The notes beneath the pieces were generated by a model. The model saw nothing but the letters and a program-made list of their open reading frames with translations. It had not been told where the DNA came from and searched no databases. The position numbers and the translations under genes are program-made. DNA of 64,000 nt from Promicromonospora panici (lineage in GTDB: Bacteria; Actinomycetota; Actinomycetes; Actinomycetales; Cellulomonadaceae). Below are positions 49,356 through 59,800 of this stretch, piece by piece. The stretch's first letter is position 1. Each line of letters opens with the position of its first letter. The stretch covers positions 31,119 to 95,118 of the forward strand of contig NZ_UWYY01000026.1 in NCBI RefSeq assembly GCF_900608595.1, given 5' to 3'.

Positions 49356-49478
49356 GTATCAATCCTCCCACGGAGCAGCCCGCTGGTGCTGCATCGTCCG
49401 CGCCTTACCTCGCCAGCAAGCCCAGGCGGTGGCAGAGTGGCATCTTGAGGAGTATTTGAACAGTTCGGGGGGAGCTTC

Positions 49479-50504
49479 ATGACCCGCAAGAAGGTGACCG
49501 ACTACGTGGATACGAGCAAGATCGACACCGAGAAGGTCAAGGAGAGGGCCGCGGAGGCCACAGCTCTGCTTTCCGACGTCAGCTCCAAGGCCGCAACGCA
49601 GGCGGGGTCCCTCGCGGCCCAGGCCAAGGACCGGGCCTCGAACGCCAAGGACTGGGCACAGCCCCGCGTGAACGACTTCATCGCCTGGCTCACGCCGCGT
49701 GCGGAGAAGGCTTGGCAGGACAGCCTCCAGGCTGCCGCTCCCCAGGTCGAGAAGGCCGCGAGCAAGGCGGCACCGCTCATCGACTCAGCACACGACAAGC
49801 TCGTGGACGACCTGCTGCCGAAGATGGTCTCCGCGTTCAACGCCGCGGCGGCCAACGCCGCGACAGCGCAGAGCAAGGCATCGCTCGCCGAGACCGTCAC
49901 CGATGCGGCGGACAAGGCGAGCAAGAAGAGCTCCAAGAAGGGCTGGCTCGTAGCTCTGGCCGCGGGCGGCGCCGCCGTCGCGGGCTACGTGTTCTGGAAG
50001 CGAGCACAGCCCCAGACCGACCCGTGGGCCGAACCCTGGGAGCAGGGCACGGGTGCCGACTACTCGAACGGCGCCGCACGGCACTCCTCCGGCGTCGGCG
50101 CAGCCGCAGGTTCCGCCGTCGCCAAGGGCAAGGAGGCAGGGGCCAAGGCGGCGCAGACCGCCAAGGACCTCGGTGTCCGCGCCTACTCGGCGGCCGGCCC
50201 CGCGTTCGAGGCCGCCAAGGAGAAGGCCGGCCCCGTGCTGGAGAAGGCCGCTCCGGTGTTCGACGCCGCGAAGGAGAAGGCCGCTCCGGTCATCGACGCG
50301 GCGAAGGCAAGGGCGCAGAAGGCAGGCGCCGCCGTGTCCGACGCCGCGCAGAAGGCCGGCGGCGACAGCCCGACGGTGCCCACCTCGGAGGCCGCGGACC
50401 TCGGGCCGACGGAGGACGTTCCGCCCGCGACGGACCAGCCCCTCGTCGACGAGGTCCCGCCGGTCGAGACCAAGCCGGCGGGGGAGGCCAAGCAGGAGGG
50501 CTGA
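49479..50504 (+). CDS. Ala/Lys-rich amphipathic-helix membrane protein
   Basis: A 341-residue protein without a recognised domain. Residues 1-150 are amphipathic helix rich in Ala, Lys, Asp and Glu. One membrane segment follows near 157-171 (GWLVALAAGGAAVAGYVFW). After a short linker comes another helical region with imperfect 11- and 22-residue periodicity (AGPAFEAAKEKAGPVLEKAA, APVFDAAKEKAAPVIDAAKA) reminiscent of apolipoprotein or LEA-type helices. The tail is acidic and Pro-rich. ATG 49479 follows GGGGGGAG. A membrane-surface or stress-protective role is only a guess. The next gene is convergent across a very long hairpin. Confidence 0.7.
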   Translation: MTRKKVTDYVDTSKIDTEKVKERAAEATALLSDVSSKAATQAGSLAAQAKDRASNAKDWAQPRVNDFIAWLTPRAEKAWQDSLQAAAPQVEKAASKAAPLIDSAHDKLVDDLLPKMVSAFNAAAANAATAQSKASLAETVTDAADKASKKSSKKGWLVALAAGGAAVAGYVFWKRAQPQTDPWAEPWEQGTGADYSNGAARHSSGVGAAAGSAVAKGKEAGAKAAQTAKDLGVRAYSAAGPAFEAAKEKAGPVLEKAAPVFDAAKEKAAPVIDAAKARAQKAGAAVSDAAQKAGGDSPTVPTSEAADLGPTEDVPPATDQPLVDEVPPVETKPAGEAKQEG

Positions 50505-50509
50505 CCTCA

Positions 50510-50596
50510 GTAGGGCCGCGAAGTAGAGCGCCTGTCCGGCTTGGCACGAGGAGTTCTCGTGCCAAGCCGGACAGGCGCTCTGCTTCGCGGCCCTAC
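50510..50596. terminator. 41-bp near-perfect hairpin between convergent genes
   Basis: The left arm (50510-50550, beginning GTAGGGCCGCGAAG) and right arm (50556-50596) are complementary at 40 of 41 positions, with one G-T pair, around a five-base loop. It lies six bases after one stop codon and one base before the other. It is far longer than an ordinary intrinsic terminator. Confidence 0.75.
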
Positions 50597-50597
50597 G

Positions 50598-51800
50598 TCA
50601 CCCGCCGATCGGCGTGGCGGCGCCCGTGAACGGGTCCAGCTGGATGAATGCCTCGGTCGGGTCGCCGTCGTGCACGAGCGACTCCTGGTTGACGACGTCG
50701 TCGAACGCGAAGGCGTACGCCTTACCGTCCGCCATCTGCTCGTGGATGTACTTGGCGTAGTAGTTCGTCACCGAGTCCTGGTAGAACCCTGCCGGATCCT
50801 GGGTCGGCTGCGTGGTGCTGTCGAGCAGCGAGGACCGGTTGAATCCGGCGCACAGCGTGCGGGCGATGGCGCCGATGTCGTCGTTCGGCGCTGCCAGGTC
50901 ACCGGCGCACCCGAAGATCGACTCGCCCGAGGGCTTCGGGAAGGTGGTGATGACCGCCCCGGAGGTGTCGGTGAAGGTCATGGTGTCGCCCGACACCGTG
51001 CCGAGGAACTTCTTCTCCGGCTGGTCGCCGTACGGGACGACCGTCAGGGTCTCCGTGGAGTACTTGCTCCACACGCGGTCGACGTAGTCGGACAGGACGT
51101 TCTCGTCGACCTGGCCCGTGCCGACGCCGTGGCCGGGGGAGAGGACGCGGAGCACGGAGCCGTCCGGCCCGGTCTGCGCGAGCCCGTCCCAGCCCTCCTG
51201 CTGCGACAGGGCGGACACAACGTTGTCCCACCCGTCGGGCTTGAGCATCCCGGTGCGCATGAGCTCGCCGCTCGAGGACCGCAGGCCCGTCTGGTAGGGC
51301 GCGGAGAAGAAGTCGACCTGCGTGCTGTTGATCCACAGGCCGGAGTCGTTGAGCGTGTACTCGGTCCAGCTGAACAGGATGTCCCGGTTCGGGTCGTCGG
51401 GGTTCTGCACGGCGGGCTGCACGAGCTGGCCGTCGTTGACGATCTTGAAGTCGAGCTTGCTGCCGTACGAGAAGTAGACCCGGCCCGACAGCTTGGGCAT
51501 CTGGATGGTGATGTCCTGCCCGTTCGCGGGGCCCGCGATCGACGCGTCCGGCGCCGGTTCGGGGACGCTCCCGGCGTCCGGCCAGGCATGGAACGTCCCG
51601 TCGGCGTCGGCGTAGCCGAGCTCGCCGCCGGACTCGCCCAGGACGTAGACGAAGACCTGGTCACCACGACCGGAGTCGTTGGTGATCGTGAGCGGGATCG
51701 TGTCAGGGACTGCGGTGGCCGTCGGTGTGGCGACCACGGCGGCCGATAGGGCTGCGGTCAGCGCGGCGGCAGTGCCGATGAGTTTCCTGGTCAGGGACAC
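50598..51800 (-). CDS. GH64 beta-1,3-glucanase (laminaripentaose-producing type)
   Basis: A 400-residue secreted glycoside hydrolase. A signal peptide (about 1-30, LIGTAAALTAALSAAVVATP) precedes a GH64 domain with the diagnostic segments DASIAGPANGQDITIQMPKL, GRVYFSYGSKL, PDDPNRDILFSWTEYTLND, SGLWINSTQVDFFSAPYQTG, TGPDGSVLRVLSP and YAFAFDDVVNQESLVHDGDP. GH64 enzymes cut beta-1,3-glucan into pentasaccharides, and family members are common in fungal-wall-degrading actinobacteria. No carbohydrate-binding module is attached. It ends next to the long hairpin. Confidence 0.93.
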   Translation of the reverse strand: MSLTRKLIGTAAALTAALSAAVVATPTATAVPDTIPLTITNDSGRGDQVFVYVLGESGGELGYADADGTFHAWPDAGSVPEPAPDASIAGPANGQDITIQMPKLSGRVYFSYGSKLDFKIVNDGQLVQPAVQNPDDPNRDILFSWTEYTLNDSGLWINSTQVDFFSAPYQTGLRSSSGELMRTGMLKPDGWDNVVSALSQQEGWDGLAQTGPDGSVLRVLSPGHGVGTGQVDENVLSDYVDRVWSKYSTETLTVVPYGDQPEKKFLGTVSGDTMTFTDTSGAVITTFPKPSGESIFGCAGDLAAPNDDIGAIARTLCAGFNRSSLLDSTTQPTQDPAGFYQDSVTNYYAKYIHEQMADGKAYAFAFDDVVNQESLVHDGDPTEAFIQLDPFTGAATPIGG

Positions 51801-52006
51801 GCGGTCCTCCTCGGATCACGAGGGGCCGGTCAGTTGGATGGTGCGTGCCCCTCCGGCTCGACGATATGGAAGGAGCCCTTCCTTGTCAGTACTCGAACCC
51901 TCATTGCGGGTGAAAAATCTGGGACGAGGGCCAGATGTACGGGGATGCCACACGGCGATCTACGTGGTCCCCCTGATGCGAGGACGCCGCCCACGGGAGC
52001 CTCGCG

Positions 52007-52576
52007 CTAGCGCGGACCGCGCGGGCGCATGATGAGCGCGGCGACGTAGTAGGCACACGGATCGCTGCCCGGATTGGCATACGCGTGCGGAGCGTCAGCC
52101 GCGAAGTAGCCGGAGTCGCCCGCCGAGAGCTCCGCGACCTGATCGGCGACGCGGAGCCGTAGGGTCCCGGTCTCGACGACGACGAACTCGTGCGAGCCCG
52201 GCGCGTAGGCGGGGAACTCGCCGGCGTCGCAGCCACCCGGCAGGGTGGTCCGGATCCATTCGAAGTTCACGCCGGGCACGACCGGACTGACGATCGTCCT
52301 GCGCCAGCCGCCGGGCTCCTCGACCGCGTCCTGGTCTGCGGCACGACGGACGATCATGCGGCGGGGTTCGGTATCGGCGATCAGGTCAGCCAGCCCGACG
52401 CCGAGCCCGCCCGCGATGCGGGACAGGACCACGACCGTGGCGGCCTTCTGCCCGCGCTCGACCGAGGACAGCATGCTCACGCTCACCTCCGCGGCCGAGG
52501 CCAGCTCGGCCAGGGTCATGCCGCGGTCGTGGCGCAGCCCCTGGACGTGGGTACCCAGCTTCGCGAGGTCAAACAT
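52007..52576 (-). CDS. XRE-family regulator with C-terminal cupin domain
   Basis: A 189-residue regulator. A helix-turn-helix of the XRE type (about 5-62: VQGLRHDRGMTLAELASAAE, then VSMLSSVERGQKAATVVVLS) is followed by a cupin sensor domain (about 95-185: FPAYAPGSHEFVVVETGTLR, SAGDSGYFAADAPHAYANPG). It is divergent from the acetyltransferase gene, and its start codon lies in the left arm of a palindrome shared by both promoters. It is probably the repressor of that gene and of itself. Confidence 0.9.
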   Translation of the reverse strand: MFDLAKLGTHVQGLRHDRGMTLAELASAAEVSVSMLSSVERGQKAATVVVLSRIAGGLGVGLADLIADTEPRRMIVRRAADQDAVEEPGGWRRTIVSPVVPGVNFEWIRTTLPGGCDAGEFPAYAPGSHEFVVVETGTLRLRVADQVAELSAGDSGYFAADAPHAYANPGSDPCAYYVAALIMRPRGPR

Positions 52577-52613
52577 TCCGCTATAATAGCATGCGTGTTT
52601 ACTATAGCGGAAT
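52575..52613. promoter_or_regulatory. Shared palindromic operator and back-to-back promoters
   Basis: ATTCCGCTATA (52575-52585) and its exact complement (52603-52613) form an 11-bp inverted repeat with a 17-base spacer. TATAAT (52582-52587) is placed as the -10 of the rightward gene, and TATAGT (complement of 52601-52606) as the -10 of the leftward gene. The arms overlap both -10 elements and both start codons. Confidence 0.65.
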
Positions 52614-53146
52614 CGGCGGAGATACCGGCGCACCCGGCGATCATCCGGCCCGTCGTACCGAGCAACTCCGACCTCGTCGCCGTGACGGCGATCATGGCGC
52701 ACTACGTCGAGCACACCGTCGCGACCTTCAACGAGATCCCGCCGACCACCGACGACTGGGCCCAGCGGCACTCGGAGCTGATCGCGCACGGCCTCCCGTT
52801 CCTGGTCGCCGAGACCGACGGGGAAGTGCTCGGCTTCGCCTACGTCGCGCCGTGGCGCTCCAAGTCCGCGTACCGATACACCGTCGAGAACACGGTCTAT
52901 CTGGCGCCGGGCGCCACGGGTCGCGGCGTCGGCACCGCGCTGCTCGCGGAGCTGGTCGACCGATCCGCCGCGGCCGGATGCCGCCAGATGATCGCGGTGA
53001 TCGCCGACACGGGCAGCGCGGCGTCCGTCCGGCTGCATGAACGTCTCGGCTTTGTCGACGCCGGCCGGCTGCAGGCGGTGGGATTCAAGCACGGCCGATG
53101 GATCGATACCCGGCTCATGCAGCGTGACCTGACGGCGTCCCCGTGA
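52595..53146 (+). CDS. GNAT acetyltransferase, phosphinothricin N-acetyltransferase-like
   Basis: A 183-residue GNAT protein of the phosphinothricin-acetyltransferase group. Family blocks are EHTVATFNEIPPTTDDWAQR, FLVAETDGEVLGFAYVAPWR, TVENTVYLAPGATGRGVGTA (acetyl-CoA loop R/Q-G-x-G-x-A as GRGVGTA) and ASVRLHERLGFVDAGRLQAV followed by KHGRWIDTRLMQRDL. The GTG at 52595 lies seven bases after a TATAAT, so the mRNA is probably leaderless. It is divergent from an XRE-cupin regulator. The natural substrate is unknown; methionine sulfoximine or sulfone analogues are common for relatives. Confidence 0.88.
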   Translation: MFTIAESAEIPAHPAIIRPVVPSNSDLVAVTAIMAHYVEHTVATFNEIPPTTDDWAQRHSELIAHGLPFLVAETDGEVLGFAYVAPWRSKSAYRYTVENTVYLAPGATGRGVGTALLAELVDRSAAAGCRQMIAVIADTGSAASVRLHERLGFVDAGRLQAVGFKHGRWIDTRLMQRDLTASP

Positions 53147-53229
53147 CGCGCGGTCGTCGTCCACACCGGCGTCGCGCCTGTCGCGACCAGCGCACCAAAG
53201 AAGACCTGCAGCGAAAGTATCGCCGCAGG

Positions 53230-53730
53230 TCATTCCGGCGGTGCGGCCGCCAGCCTGCGAAGGGCTGCCGCCCAGTCGAGGGCCTCGCCGAGATTGCCCG
53301 CATCGACTGCGTGGATCGCGCACCACACGAGCTCGCGGGCGAGAGCATCCTGCGCAGGCTCCATGTCGACTGTCGCCGCCATGTACATGGCGCGGACGAG
53401 CGTCGAGAACACGACGTCGCTCGCGCTGAGCTCGAGCCTCGACACGTCAAGCCGGAGGGAGGCTGTGGTGCGCACGTCCACGGCTTCCCGCAGAGCCCGC
53501 CGAAAGCGTCTCTGCTGAGCGAAGGTTCCCCGCGAACGCCGTCGCGCACGGGGGTCCTGCAGCAGATTGTCATGAAAGTCAGCGAGCTCCTCGGGGGTGA
53601 GGATCGGCGGCAGGACGGTGTCCACCCGGCTGGTCGCCTCGCCGAGGAGCGAGGTCACGTCGTTGTTCTGCACGAGGGTGGCGTACCCCCAGATGGTGGG
53701 TACGACGACATGGTCAGCGGGACTGTGCAT
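53230..53730 (-). CDS. Hypothetical protein
   Basis: A 166-residue protein with no motif I recognise. It is soluble and mostly helical by composition (for example RRFRRALREAVDVRTTASLR and FSTLVRAMYMAATVDMEPAQ, then LGEALDWAAALRRLAAAPPE), and has neither signal peptide nor membrane segment. ATG 53730 follows AGGGAGG seven bases upstream, a strong ribosome site that supports the call. It stands alone between the acetyltransferase gene and two hairpins. Confidence 0.65.
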   Translation of the reverse strand: MHSPADHVVVPTIWGYATLVQNNDVTSLLGEATSRVDTVLPPILTPEELADFHDNLLQDPRARRRSRGTFAQQRRFRRALREAVDVRTTASLRLDVSRLELSASDVVFSTLVRAMYMAATVDMEPAQDALARELVWCAIHAVDAGNLGEALDWAAALRRLAAAPPE

Positions 53731-53789
53731 ACAGAGCCTCCCTGATTCCGGGATGACGGACGAGGGATCGTGACGAGGTGACGAAGGGC

Positions 53790-53825
53790 CCTGCCCGGCG
53801 ACCAAGTGACTGGTCGCCGGGCAGG
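53790..53825. terminator. 15-bp perfect hairpin
   Basis: CCTGCCCGGCGACCA and its exact complement enclose AGTGAC. It lies upstream of the hypothetical gene and downstream of the giant surface-protein gene, so it may be a terminator for the latter's leftward transcript, read together with the next hairpin. Confidence 0.6.
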
Positions 53826-53832
53826 ACCCCCG

Positions 53833-53875
53833 GTGTCAGACGCACAGGCCCCCCAGCGATCTGTGCGTCTGACAC
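53833..53875. terminator. 15-bp perfect hairpin of the GTCAGACG family
   Basis: GTGTCAGACGCACAG (53833-53847) and its exact complement (53861-53875) lie directly after the stop codon of the giant surface-protein gene. The core is shared with the hairpin at 34688-34729 (GTGTCAGACGTACAG). Confidence 0.65.
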
Positions 53876-53881
53876 GTTGTG

Positions 53882-56800
53882 TCAGCCGACGTTGCGGCGG
53901 TGACGCGCGATGATGATCGCGGCCGCGCCGAGCAGGATCAGGAGTGCACCTCCTCCGGCGATCCAGCCGACGTCGGCGCCCGTGGACGCGAGCGGAGGCG
54001 TCGGCGGGCTGTGGGGCGGTTCGTTCGGCGTGGCGCAGGCGTCGGCGGTGTCGGTCAGGTCGTTGTGACCGATGCCGGCCGTGTTCGCGAACCCACCCGG
54101 CTCACCGGAGCCGGGCTCGGGGCAGGTGAACGTAGAGGGGTCGCCTGAGCCACCTGGGACGGTGGCCACCACCTGCACCCGGTAGGTGTGCTTGCCCCCG
54201 GCCCGCAATGTCACGTCGGTAGCGACCACGTTCGCCGGTGCGTCCTGGCCCGCGCCCTGACCGGTCCACGACTTGGCGGCGGTCACGCCCTTGGGCGTAT
54301 CCGTCACCGTGGCCTTGTCGACCGTGATGCCGGTGCCGAACCGCAGGCGGTCGGTCAGGGTGTAGGTGCCCTGGGCGTCGCCGTCGTTGACTGCGGTGAT
54401 CGCGTACGTCACCGTCCACTTCCCGTCCGTGCCGGCGACCGGGTCACCGACCACGGACTTGGTGATGTCGATCGACGGCACCGGAGCACAGTCCGTATCG
54501 GTCTGCTTCCCCCCGGTCTCGTCGGTCAACGTGGCGGCGTTGTTCAGCCCCTGCTCCAGCGTGTTCGACCCGGCGGGCGCGGTGCAGGCCGGCGAACCGG
54601 TCCCGTCCCCGCCCACCTCGTCGAAGTGCAGCGGCACGTTCGCGATCACCGTGACCTGGTAGACGTGCGGGGCATACCCCGCGTCGTCCAGGCCGCCGAT
54701 TGTCACGTCGGTGGCGATCCGCTGGTCGGCCTCGCCGTCGAAGCCCTCGTTGAGGGCCACACCCTCAGGGCCGGTGACGGCGACGGACTCGGCCGTGATG
54801 ACCGGGGCGAAGAGCAGCTCGTCGTCCAGGTCGTACGTGGTCGGCTCGGTGCCGACGTTGCCCACGGTCAGGTCGTAGACGACCTTCCACTTTCCGTCGC
54901 CCACGGCCTTGGCCGAGACCAGGGCCTTGTCCAGGGTCGGCTTACCGGGGCGCACGCACTCGTCGTCGGTGTCCTTGATCCCGTTCCAGGTGACCTCGGC
55001 GACGTTGTTCAGCGCCCCATCGGCAGTTCCGCCCAGGGTGGTGCACCCGTCGGCGTCGGGGAACACGATCCCGGACAGGTCGGCCCGGTACCGCACCGTG
55101 ACGGTGTAGGTGTGCACCACCGGGGCGTCGGGCGCCTCGGCGATGGGCTGATCTGTCACGACCCGCGGCTCGTCCACGCCGTCGAAGTCGGGGTTGATCC
55201 CGACCGGCTCCGGGGCATCGGTCGCGACGTCCTGGATACCGACCACGGTGATGCCCTCACCGGGTTCCAGGGTGTCGTCCAGGTTGTAGACGCCGGTCCC
55301 CGGACCGCTGTTGGTGACCGTGATCTCGTAGGTGGCGTCGTACACGCCGTCCTCGCCGTCGACCGGGACCACCGCGCCCGCTATGGACTTGGTGATGTCG
55401 ATCAGCGGCAGCGGCGCGCACACGTCGTCGTCCTGGGTCTCGCCGTTGTGCGTGAGCTCACCACCGTTGGCCAGGCCACCGGTCTCGCCCGAACCGGGCT
55501 CCGGGCACGCGAGCGTGTCCGGCGTTGCCGCCTCGTCGAGCGAGACGACCACCTGCACCTGATAGGTGTGGCTCTCCCCGGCGGGCAGGGCGATGTCGGT
55601 GGCGACCACGTTCTCGTCGGCCCCGTCCTCGCCCTGACCTGTCCAGTCGTCCGACGGCGTGACACCGTCGGGCGCGGTGGTCACGTCCGCGGACTCGACC
55701 ACGATGCCCTCGCCGTACAGCAGCCGGTCGCTCAGGTCGTAGTCACCCTCGGCCTGACCGATGTTGGCGGCGACCAGGTCGTAGGTGATGGTCCACGTCC
55801 CGTCACCGTTCGGCGTCGGACCGTCGCTGATCGTCTTGTCGATAGTGATCAGCGGCAGGGTCGGGCAGACCTCGTCCACACCCACGATGCCGTTGTGGTC
55901 CAGCAGCGTGCCGTTGGCCAGGCCGCCGCTCTCACTCGACCCGGGGGGCGGGCAGACCAGGGTGCTCGGGTCGATCGTCTCCTCGTCCATCTGGACGACC
56001 AGCTCGACCTGGTAGAGGTGCATGGCGCCCGCCGCCAGGCTCACCCCCGAAGCGACCAGGTTCTCCGGCGCGTCGGGCGTGTCCCCCAGGCCGGTCCACC
56101 CGTCCTGGAGCGTCACACCGGCCGGCGGGGTCACCCCCTTGGAGACCACCTCCACTCCCTCACCCAGGCGCAGCTGGTCGTACACCTTGTACTCCCCGGT
56201 GGCAGCCCCGAAGTTCTCCGCGACGACGTCGTAGACCACTGTCCAGGTCCCGTCACCGTTCGGCGTCGGGCCCTCGGCCACCGTCTTGTCCACGACGATG
56301 TACGCGATCGTGACGCACGCCGAGTCGTCGTCCGTCAGGTCGTTGTGCTCGATCTGCGCGGTGTTCGACAGGCCGCCGTTCTCGCCGGGCTCGGCCGAGC
56401 ACGGCGTGATCACCGGGCTGCCCCCGGCATCACCGGAGATCCCGATGACCACCTCGACCTGATAGGTGTGCGACTCCCCCGCCGGCAGGTTCACGTCGGC
56501 GGCGATCAGGTTCTCCGGCGAGGTCTGCTCGGCGCCCAGGCCGGTCCAGTCCGGCGACGCCGTCACACCCTCCGGAGTCGTGACGACCGAACCGGAGATA
56601 ACCTCCAGGTCACCGTCCGCCGTCATCTTGTCGGTGACGTCGTACTCGCCGTCGGCCTTGCCGGAGTTCTCCGCGACGATGTCGTACGTGACCGTCCAGG
56701 TGCCGTCCCCGTTCGGGACCGGACCCTCGCTCACGGACTTGTCGATGTCGATCGAAGGAATCTCAGCACATGCCTGGTCCTCCTCGATCTCACCGAGCTC

Positions 56801-59800
56801 GTCCGTCATCTGCGACGTGTTGTTGAACGCCGTGTCGGAGTCATCACCCTCTGGACCGCACGCGGTCGGGTCGTCGTCCGACCCCGCACCGGGCACCTGC
56901 AGCGGCACCTCGGCGATCACGGTCAGCTCGTAGTTGTGCGGTGCGTACCCCTCGTCGTCGTTACCCAGGAGCGGGACGCCGAGCGCGACGTCCAGGTTGC
57001 CCTGACCATCCCATGCGGGGTCAGCCAGCGTCACGCCGTCCGGCGAACCGGTCACCGTGGCCGAGACGATGGTCGCGTGCTCGGTGAAGTGCAGCTCATC
57101 GTCCAGGTTGTAGGACGTCGAGGCCGCGCTCTCGTTGATCACCTCGATGCCGTAGACGACCTCCCACCGACCGTCACCGATCGGGGTAGCCGAGACCAGC
57201 GTCTTGTCGTGCGTCGGGTCGCCGTCGATCTCGATGCCGGCCGGGTCGCAGTTGATCGTCGGCGGCGTCTCGGAGTCGTCCGGCTGGTCCGCCTCGGCGC
57301 ACGCGGTGTTCACCACGCTGTCCCCGACCGTGGCGTCGGCGGTGATCTCGAACTCGTGGCTCTCGGTGTCACCCGGCGCCAGCGAATCGATGGTGAACGC
57401 GCCGAGCTCGGGCTGCTTGTCGTCGGACACGACGACGTTCGTCAGCGTGCCCTGGCCGGTGTTCTCCACCACGATCCGATACCGGATCGGGTCACCGTCC
57501 CGGAAGACCGGGTAGTCGGCCGGGTCGTTCGCGTCGTGCCAGTTCCCCTCGAGGTCCTGCACGTACTTCTTGAGCGACGCCGAGTACATCGTGCCCATGG
57601 TCAGCGGCTCCGACGTACGCATCACCAGCCTCGTGTGCTCGGCGATCGCCTGCGCCCGGTTCACCCAGACGTCGCCCGGGTCGGCGCCGTCCGTGGCGAT
57701 GTTGACCTTGAAGGCCAGTGTCTCGCCCGGCGCGAGCTCACCACCGATCACCCGGATAGCCGTCGGGTTGGCCGGCATGGTCGTGGTCCAGCCCGCCGTG
57801 TTGCCGGCCGGGTTGCCCGCCGCGCCATTCATGTCGTGCGCCGGGTCGTCCGAGAGGGTCGCCGGGTCTGCCGTCGTGTAGTAGACGGTCGCGCCAGCCG
57901 GCGCCTCCACGCTCGTCACCTGATAGGTGCCCGCGTAATCCGTCCCCCGGCCGTCACCGTTGTACGGGAGGATGTCGATCGTGTCCGTGAAGGCCTGCGG
58001 GAGCGGGTCCTCGGACTTGAGGGTCACTGTCCATGAACCCTCCCCGTCACCCGAACCGTCAGGGTTGGCGATGAACCACTGGTCCGTCGACTTCCCGATC
58101 AACGTCCACCCGTTGGTCGTCACTGTGACCTGGGCAGTCGCCGGCCGAGACGTCTGGCCACCCACCGAGCTCCTGACGGTGTTGGTGAGCACCTGGCCCG
58201 GCTGGACCGAGTCGCCGGCCACTGCCTGATAGGTCAGCGTCTGCTCGGCGTTCGTCGGCACGTCGTTGATGGTCCAGCGCAGGACCTGCTGCCCCGAGGC
58301 GTTCGTCGTAACCGTCGGCGCCGGATTCGCGGACCCCGCGACATAGGTCATGCCCACCGGGAGGGTGTCCACGATCACGTAGTTGTCCATCGTGTCGGGG
58401 ATCGCGCCCGCACCGTTCGCCGAGTAGGTCAGCGTGAACGTCGCGGGGTCGCCCGGCCGCACCACCGACCGGTCCGCGCTCTTCTCGATCGCCGGGCTGG
58501 CAGAGATGATCCGCAGGATGTCGCGACGGCCGTTCGTGAACGGGTACCGCGCGCCCGGCGTACGGATGACGTCCGACGAGTTCCACGGCTCGCCCGGGCC
58601 CTCCCAGACACCGCTGGCCGGGTTGTACACCGAGCCGAACATCCACACGTCCTGGCCGGCGGGCACGTTGTCCTTGATCGTCGTATACGCCGCGAGCTGG
58701 ATGGCGTTGTAGCCCTCCGCCTCGAGCAGCGAGTCCGGGTACATGATCCGCACTGCCTTCACCGTCGACAGGTCTGCCGGCGGAGTGGTGGTCCAGCCCG
58801 CCGGGTTGGAGCCACAGTTGAACGAGTTCGGGTCGGCGACGTTGCCCACGTAGTACTGGATCGGCGGCGGGTTGTCCAGCTCGGCCGCGCCTCCACCCTC
58901 GACCGGATCAAAACCCCGGATCATCGGGATCCACGTGTCGGCGGGCGGCGGGGTATAGGTGACGTAGGCGGTGTCGAACACCAGGCACTGACCGTGCTGC
59001 GCGGTGGGAGGGACGTCCAGGAGGCCGGCCCGGTTGTTGACGTACTGCATGACCGTCGTCCCGGCCGAGACACGGTAGGTGTCGTCCCAGTTGGTGCCAC
59101 CCGCACCGGTGTATTCCCGGTACCACGGTGCGGCCCACCGGCCCGGAAGCGTGTACGACTTGTTGGTGGTGTTGTTGGCGGTCAGGTCGGTGGACCTCAG
59201 CCCGGTCGTCGAGGTGTGGGTCGGCGCGTTGGACTGCAGCGTGATCGAGCCGCTCTGGTCAGTGTCGATGTGGAGCCAGATGCTGCCGCTGGCGATGTAG
59301 CTCCAGTCCGTCGGCAGCGGGTCCGCCCCGAGCGTCGAGTCATACTTCGGCGCATCGTCGACCTCGTAGTCGATGCCGGTCAGCCTCAGGTCGAACACGC
59401 CGGGCTGGCCCGCGACCGGGGTCAGGGTGCAGCTGTCCACGAAGTCGGTCTGCTGGTCCGCCGGTTGGCTCGGCACATCCGACCACGGGACGCCGCTGGC
59501 CCGGTTGGCGTTGAACGCCGAACAGCCCACATCACCACGGTTGCCCGTGCCGACAGTCACGCGCGCGCCATTACTGTCGGTGAGCCGCAGCCGGTAGGTC
59601 ACGCTGTCGGGGCCGGGATCCGAACCCTTACCCAGCCGCAGGGCCCACTGCAGGTCCAGGTCCACCCCCTGGTATTCGTCGCCCCACCGCTGGTAGACGG
59701 TGTTGCCGCCGAACTGCATGTCCATCGCGAAGTCGTTCACGATGTCGATCGGATCCAGCGGCGCCTGCAGGCCGTTGGTCTCACCGACCGCGGTGAGCTG

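Noticed and set aside
54188..58036. A 1282-codon rightward open frame inside the giant surface-protein region
   Set aside because: It is the mirror of the repetitive leftward gene: composition is Arg/Val/Gly/Asp-heavy, no ribosome site or domain is visible, and the periodicity is inherited from the surface-protein repeats.
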